DNA of 46,000 nt from DAINRZ01 sp964634885 (lineage in GTDB: Bacteria > Bacteroidota > Ignavibacteria > Kapaibacteriales > UBA2268): NCBI GenBank assembly GCA_964634885.1, contig CAZWLN010000036.1, positions 1 through 46,000 on the forward strand. The letters are read 5' to 3'. A program made the position numbers and the translations under genes. Shown one piece after another: positions 42,356 through 46,000 of this stretch; the stretch's first letter is position 1; each line of letters opens with the position of its first letter. Below the pieces are notes generated by a model. It saw nothing but the letters and a program-made list of their open reading frames with translations. It was not told the DNA's origin and searched no databases.

Positions 42356-45139
42356 ATGGCATGGCACTCAAAACCCATAGAAGAAGTAATTGACCATTTC
42401 CGGGTTGATCAGAAGAATGGCCTGGAGTCCGGCAGGGTAGCCGAACACAGAGAAAAATACGGTTCCAACGACCTCTATGTAAAAAAAGGCAAATCCGTAC
42501 TGAGGCAGTTATTTGACCAATTTAACGAACCTGTTATTTATATCTTAATAGCTGCAGCAATAATCAATGCTTTTGTTGCTGAAGAGATTAAAGACACTAT
42601 AGTAATAGCAATCGTCGTTGTACTGAATACATTCATCGGTTTCTTCCAGGAACGCCGCTCATCCAATGCACTTAACTCACTTAAGAAGATGGCAGCTCCC
42701 AACGCCCGTGTCGTCAGGGACGGTGAACAAATACTCATTCCTGCTTCTGAAGTAGTCTGCGGCGACATCATCGCACTTGAAAGCGGCATGAGGGTTCCCG
42801 CCGACGGCAGGCTCATCGACACGGTGACGCTAATGGTCGATGAATCGATGCTTACAGGCGAATCATTTGCCGTTAACAAGAAACATAACACTCAACTTCC
42901 TGAGAATTCGCCCTTGGGAGACCGTTTAAACCTGGTCTATTCCGGTACGATTATCCAGAAGGGACGCGGCCTTGCTGTTGTAACCGAAGTCGGTAACAAC
43001 ACTGAGTTCGGTAAAATCTCGAAACAGGTCTCCGAAACTGCTGAAGCTGCTTCACCTTTGCTTCAAAAGATGGGTAAGTTTACCAAAGGACTGAGTTTCG
43101 CCATTATGATTGCCATTATAGTCCTATTCATACTCGGCCTGATTAGGAACATCGATTGGGCCAGGATGATGCTGACGTCGATTGGCCTGGCAGTCTCGGC
43201 AATACCCGAAGGCCTGCCTGTCTCCGTTACGATTACCCTGACGATTGGTGTTTCGCAGATGGCTAAACAGAGGGCTGTGGTTAAAAAACTGGCTGCTGTG
43301 GAGACACTCGGCAGCACCAATGTTATATGCACCGACAAGACCGGCACGCTGACAAAGAACCAGATGATTGCTACCAACTTCTACACAGGCATGGAAGATT
43401 ACAGCGTCAGCGGCAGCGGATACGGTTTTGAAGGCAATGTAATCGACAAAGAAACCGGAAAATCTGTTTTCATGGATAATTCTGTCCCTCTTAAATATAC
43501 TGCCATGATCTGTGGCCTGTGTACCGAGACAACAATCAGTAAAAACCATGAAGAATGGGAGATTACAGGCGATCCGACAGAAGCTGCCCTGATGATAGCT
43601 GCCGATAAAATGAATTTCGACACTAAAGATTATCAGGTATTTGTTGATTTCCCCTTCGAATCCGAAAACCAGTTGATGGCTGTCAGAGCTGTTCAGGGAG
43701 ATGAAGTCTATTATCTCGCCAAGGGAGCGCCGGAGAAGATAATGCACCGCTCCAGGTGTATGATGGACCAACAGGGCAACGAACTGCCGATTGATGATGA
43801 ATTGGTCAAGTCCAAGTTCTCTGAGTTCTCACAACGCGGCTTAAGAGTTCTGGCAATTGCATTTGCTAAAGGCAAGGATAAGAACGAAAAAATCAATATA
43901 GATGATCTGAATAACCTTACACTTGTGGGTTTTGCCGGCATCGAGGACTCCATCAGGCCTGAAGTCGTGAAAGCCGTCTATGAATGTTCCAACGCAGGCA
44001 TTAGCGTAAAAATGATCACCGGCGACCATGCCCGTACGGCCCAGGCAGTAGCTGCAGCCGTAGGCATCGGCGAAGGCAAGGAGATGCCCGTTGCCATTAC
44101 AGGCCAGGAACTCGACGAGATTTCCGACGAAGAACTTTTCAAAAGGGTTCAGGACATAGACGTATTTGCACGCGTGGCACCTCATCATAAATACAGGATT
44201 GTACAACAGCTCCAAAAGAACAACAATGTCGTGGCAATGACCGGCGACGGCGTCAACGATGCCCCCGCACTGAAACAGGCGGACATCGGCGTGGCGATGG
44301 GCAGCGGTACCGATGTTGCAAAGGATTCGGCTCACATTGTACTGATGGATGACAATTTTGCGACCATTGTTAACGCCGTAAGGAGGGGCAGGGTTGTTTT
44401 GCACAACCTTCAGCATATCATTCTGTATATCCTGGCTACGAGCTTTGGCGGAATACTCACCATCGCAATGTCGGTAATCTTCGGATTCCCCCTGCCTGTA
44501 CTACCTGCACAACTACTTTGGATTAACCTTGTAACCGACGGTACTTCCACATTCCCGCTTGCATTTGAAAAAGAACACGGCGACGTAATGTATTTCCCTC
44601 CAACACCAAGGAATGCACCTTTAATCGAAAGGGAAATGATTTATCGGATATTTACCGCCGGTGTAATAATGATGTTCGGTACGGGCAGTGTATTCATCGC
44701 TTACTTAGGCAACAATATTTTCGATCCCTCCGAAATTGACCTTAAATATGCACAGACGATGGCATTCTGCACGCTGGCTTTCTTCCAGATATGGAACGTT
44801 CAGAACTCACGCTCTGTCAACAGGTCTCTGTTTTTCAATTTACCTCATCCCGGCATTGACAGTAAATCGACCCAGCCAGGCGGCAAGCTCGACAGGATAT
44901 TCCCGACAAAGAACCCGATTCTACTCTGTGTGATGCTCCTTGCAATAGGCCTGCAGGTCGCTGCCGTCGAACTGCCTGTAATGAACGATGTCCTAAATAC
45001 CGTCAACCTGTCAATGACAGACTGGTATATTGTCATCGGCAGTTCCTTCAGCATTATCATTATCATCGAAATTATTAAGATTACAAGCTCTCTAATGCTC
45101 AATTACAAGAAAAGAAAACGGTTCTTTAACCGGGCATAA
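42356..45139 (+). CDS. P-type cation-transporting ATPase (P2A, Ca2+-ATPase-like)
   Basis: A 927-residue inner-membrane pump. A cation ATPase N-terminal domain (HSKPIEEVIDHFRVD) is followed by the actuator TGES in MLTGESFAV. M4 carries SAIPEGLPVSVTITL with the Glu ligand. The phosphorylation site is D327 in DKTGTLTKNQ, the hinge is MTGDGVNDAPALKQADIGVA, and M6 is WINLVTDGTSTFPLAFE with Asn and Asp ligands. The ligand pattern fits PMR1/SERCA-like Ca2+ (possibly Mn2+) pumps, but specificity is not certain. It is monocistronic with its own promoter-like motif and terminator. Confidence 0.93.
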   Translation: MAWHSKPIEEVIDHFRVDQKNGLESGRVAEHREKYGSNDLYVKKGKSVLRQLFDQFNEPVIYILIAAAIINAFVAEEIKDTIVIAIVVVLNTFIGFFQERRSSNALNSLKKMAAPNARVVRDGEQILIPASEVVCGDIIALESGMRVPADGRLIDTVTLMVDESMLTGESFAVNKKHNTQLPENSPLGDRLNLVYSGTIIQKGRGLAVVTEVGNNTEFGKISKQVSETAEAASPLLQKMGKFTKGLSFAIMIAIIVLFILGLIRNIDWARMMLTSIGLAVSAIPEGLPVSVTITLTIGVSQMAKQRAVVKKLAAVETLGSTNVICTDKTGTLTKNQMIATNFYTGMEDYSVSGSGYGFEGNVIDKETGKSVFMDNSVPLKYTAMICGLCTETTISKNHEEWEITGDPTEAALMIAADKMNFDTKDYQVFVDFPFESENQLMAVRAVQGDEVYYLAKGAPEKIMHRSRCMMDQQGNELPIDDELVKSKFSEFSQRGLRVLAIAFAKGKDKNEKINIDDLNNLTLVGFAGIEDSIRPEVVKAVYECSNAGISVKMITGDHARTAQAVAAAVGIGEGKEMPVAITGQELDEISDEELFKRVQDIDVFARVAPHHKYRIVQQLQKNNNVVAMTGDGVNDAPALKQADIGVAMGSGTDVAKDSAHIVLMDDNFATIVNAVRRGRVVLHNLQHIILYILATSFGGILTIAMSVIFGFPLPVLPAQLLWINLVTDGTSTFPLAFEKEHGDVMYFPPTPRNAPLIEREMIYRIFTAGVIMMFGTGSVFIAYLGNNIFDPSEIDLKYAQTMAFCTLAFFQIWNVQNSRSVNRSLFFNLPHPGIDSKSTQPGGKLDRIFPTKNPILLCVMLLAIGLQVAAVELPVMNDVLNTVNLSMTDWYIVIGSSFSIIIIIEIIKITSSLMLNYKKRKRFFNRA

Positions 45140-45165
45140 TTGGCCGTTACTGTTACAATTGTCAG

Positions 45166-45200
45166 GCAGGGATTAATGTTTTGTTTTTCCCTGCTTTTTT
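45166..45200 (+). terminator. Intrinsic terminator after the P-type ATPase gene
   Basis: Stem GCAGGGA (45166-45172) / TCCCTGC (45188-45194) with a 15-base loop, followed by a run of six T. Confidence 0.8.
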
Positions 45201-45292
45201 ATTTAATAGATTGGGCGGCAATTCCTGGTTGAAAATATAGTATTTCTTATGTCCTAATTATTATTCATATATTTTAATTAACCAAATGTCAT

Positions 45293-45300
45293 TATTTTTG
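45293..45300 (+). promoter_or_regulatory. Possible promoter of the 33-residue-repeat gene
   Basis: TATTTTTG matches TAnnTTTG, with a T-rich -33 region. It lies 32 bases before the GTG at 45332 and supports that start. Confidence 0.4.
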
Positions 45301-45331
45301 TATTTTTTAAAATAACATAAACTTAAGTAAC

Positions 45332-46000
45332 GTGGCGAAAAAAATAGAAAATAAAGATAAGGCCCCGGATTCTCCGTCATCTCGCAAAACTGTCGGAAAA
45401 CAGGAAAAGAATAATCCGGAAACAAAAAAGAATAAAATCCTGAAACAGGAGGAAGTAAAGGCAGTTTTAACCGGTACTGCAATCCGAAAGAAAGCTCCAA
45501 GGGCTAAAGAACAGAAACCGGAGCTGGGACCTGAATCTCCGAAACAGGAGGAAGTAAAGACAGTTTTAACCGGTACTGCTATCCGTAAGAAAGCTCCAAG
45601 GGCTAAAGAACAGCAGCCTGAGCCGAAACCTGAAGCTCCGAAACAGGAGGAAGTAAAGACAGTTTTAACCGGTACTGCTATCCGTAAGAANNNNNNNNNN
45701 NNNNNNNNNNNNNNNNNNNNNNNNNNNNNNNNNNNNNNNNNNNNNNNNNNNNNNNNNNNNNNNNNNNNNNNNNNNNNNNNNNNNNNNNNNAAGGGCTAAA
45801 GAACAGCAGCCTGAGCCGAAACCTGAAGCTCCGAAACAGGAGGAAACAAGGCCTGTTGACCGCAGGCCAGATAACCGCAGGCATGGCCGCAGGGTAGAAG
45901 AACAAAGACCTGAGCCGAAACCTGAAGCTACGAAGCAGGAGGAAACAAGGCCTGTTGACCGCAGGCAGGATAACCGCAGATATGACAACCGCAGGCAAGG
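45332..46000 (+). CDS. Partial charged 33-residue-repeat protein, interrupted by an assembly gap
   Basis: The gene starts at GTG 45332 and runs past the window edge. After a Lys-rich N-terminus (MAKKIENKDKAPDSPSSRK) it has 99-base (33-residue) tandem repeats whose unit joins KQEEVKTVLTGTAIRKKAP and RAKEQQPEPKPEA. Units begin near 45442, 45541 and 45640. After the N run the frame of the repeats resumes as RAKEQQPEPKPEAPKQEE and shifts to Arg-rich units (TRPVDRRPDNRRHGRR). With exactly 100 N the frame would hit a stop, but the gap length is evidently a placeholder. The visible part is disordered, first acidic/basic and then strongly Arg-rich. It could be the N-terminal extension of an RNA-binding protein (Rho or helicase type); this is a guess only. 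Confidence 0.7.
45442..45690 (+). repeat. 99-bp in-frame tandem repeat
   Basis: Near-identical 99-base units spaced at 45442, 45541 and 45640, cut off by the gap. A diverged version with the same 33-codon period follows at 45833 and 45932. Confidence 0.9.
45691..45790. other. Assembly gap of 100 N
   Basis: Exactly 100 undetermined bases lie inside the tandem repeat. Flanking sequence (CGTAAGAA before, AAGGGCTAAAG after) fits a missing 6 bases or 6 plus a multiple of 99, so 100 is a placeholder length. Confidence 0.95.

Noticed and set aside
45797..45799. Stop codon just after the N run ending the repeat gene
   Set aside because: It arises only if the gap is exactly 100 bases. In the frame set by the repeats the coding sequence continues to the window edge.

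Overview
The window looks like a chromosomal fragment of a Gram-negative member of the Bacteroidota/Chlorobiota/Ignavibacteriota (FCB) group, probably an Ignavibacteria- or Kapabacteria-like lineage. This is an inference. It rests on cargo with type IX secretion (T9SS) C-terminal domains, a PorV/PorQ-family barrel, a TonB-dependent receptor with an N-terminal carboxypeptidase-regulatory domain, a GWxTD-domain protein, lipid A and heptose-type glycosyltransferase genes, a Bacteroidota-style omega subunit, and recurrent TAnnTTTG promoter-like motifs. A 100-N run near the right end indicates a draft or metagenome assembly. I saw no tRNA, rRNA, CRISPR array, transposase or phage gene.

Layout. 1-642: compound repetitive DNA (heptamer array, 9-mer array, palindrome). 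643-1857 (-): exported Asp-box propeller with a T9SS tail, between two copies of an 18-bp direct repeat. 2078-2746 (+): methyltransferase. 2826-6067 (-): polar amino-acid ABC transporter operon (ATPase, binding lipoprotein, binding-protein/permease fusion). 6214-7923 (-): two-gene operon of an exported WD40 propeller and a CRD-OmpA protein, which together match most of the domain order of the T9SS component PorE. 8108-8997: divergent MerR regulator and rpoZ. 9054-12806 (-): two unknown proteins followed by RecQ.

13113-26005 (+): ECF sigma factor; anti-sigma factor fused to a C-terminal outer-membrane-barrel-like domain; TonB-dependent receptor; 1552-aa exported protein; PorV/PorQ-family barrel; GWxTD protein. 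This is the most interesting part. It reads as an envelope signalling system whose anti-sigma factor may span both membranes, beside a receptor/cargo/PorV secretion or surface-assembly module. 26002-27998 (+): LpxL-like acyltransferase and GT9 heptosyltransferase. 28062-30225 (+): GT-like protein, degenerate receiver-like protein, SpoU rRNA methyltransferase. 30215-33179 (-): AbgT transporter and T9SS-tagged GH18 protein. 33267-35034 (+): two glycosyltransferase-like genes, the first with no canonical start. 35160-35351 (+): ferredoxin. 35514-40859 (+): YtcJ-like amidohydrolase and AddA/RecB-like helicase-nuclease. 40897-41565 (-): YgjP metallopeptidase. 41657-42223 (+): HD hydrolase. 42356-45139 (+): P-type Ca2+-like ATPase. 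45332-end (+): 33-residue-repeat protein interrupted by the assembly gap.

How the genes may work together: several serve the envelope, namely T9SS cargo and candidate accessory factors (propeller, CRD-OmpA, PorV), the TonB receptor, and lipid A/LPS assembly. The sigma/anti-sigma pair is placed to regulate part of this. All functional statements come from motifs read by eye; no database search was run.
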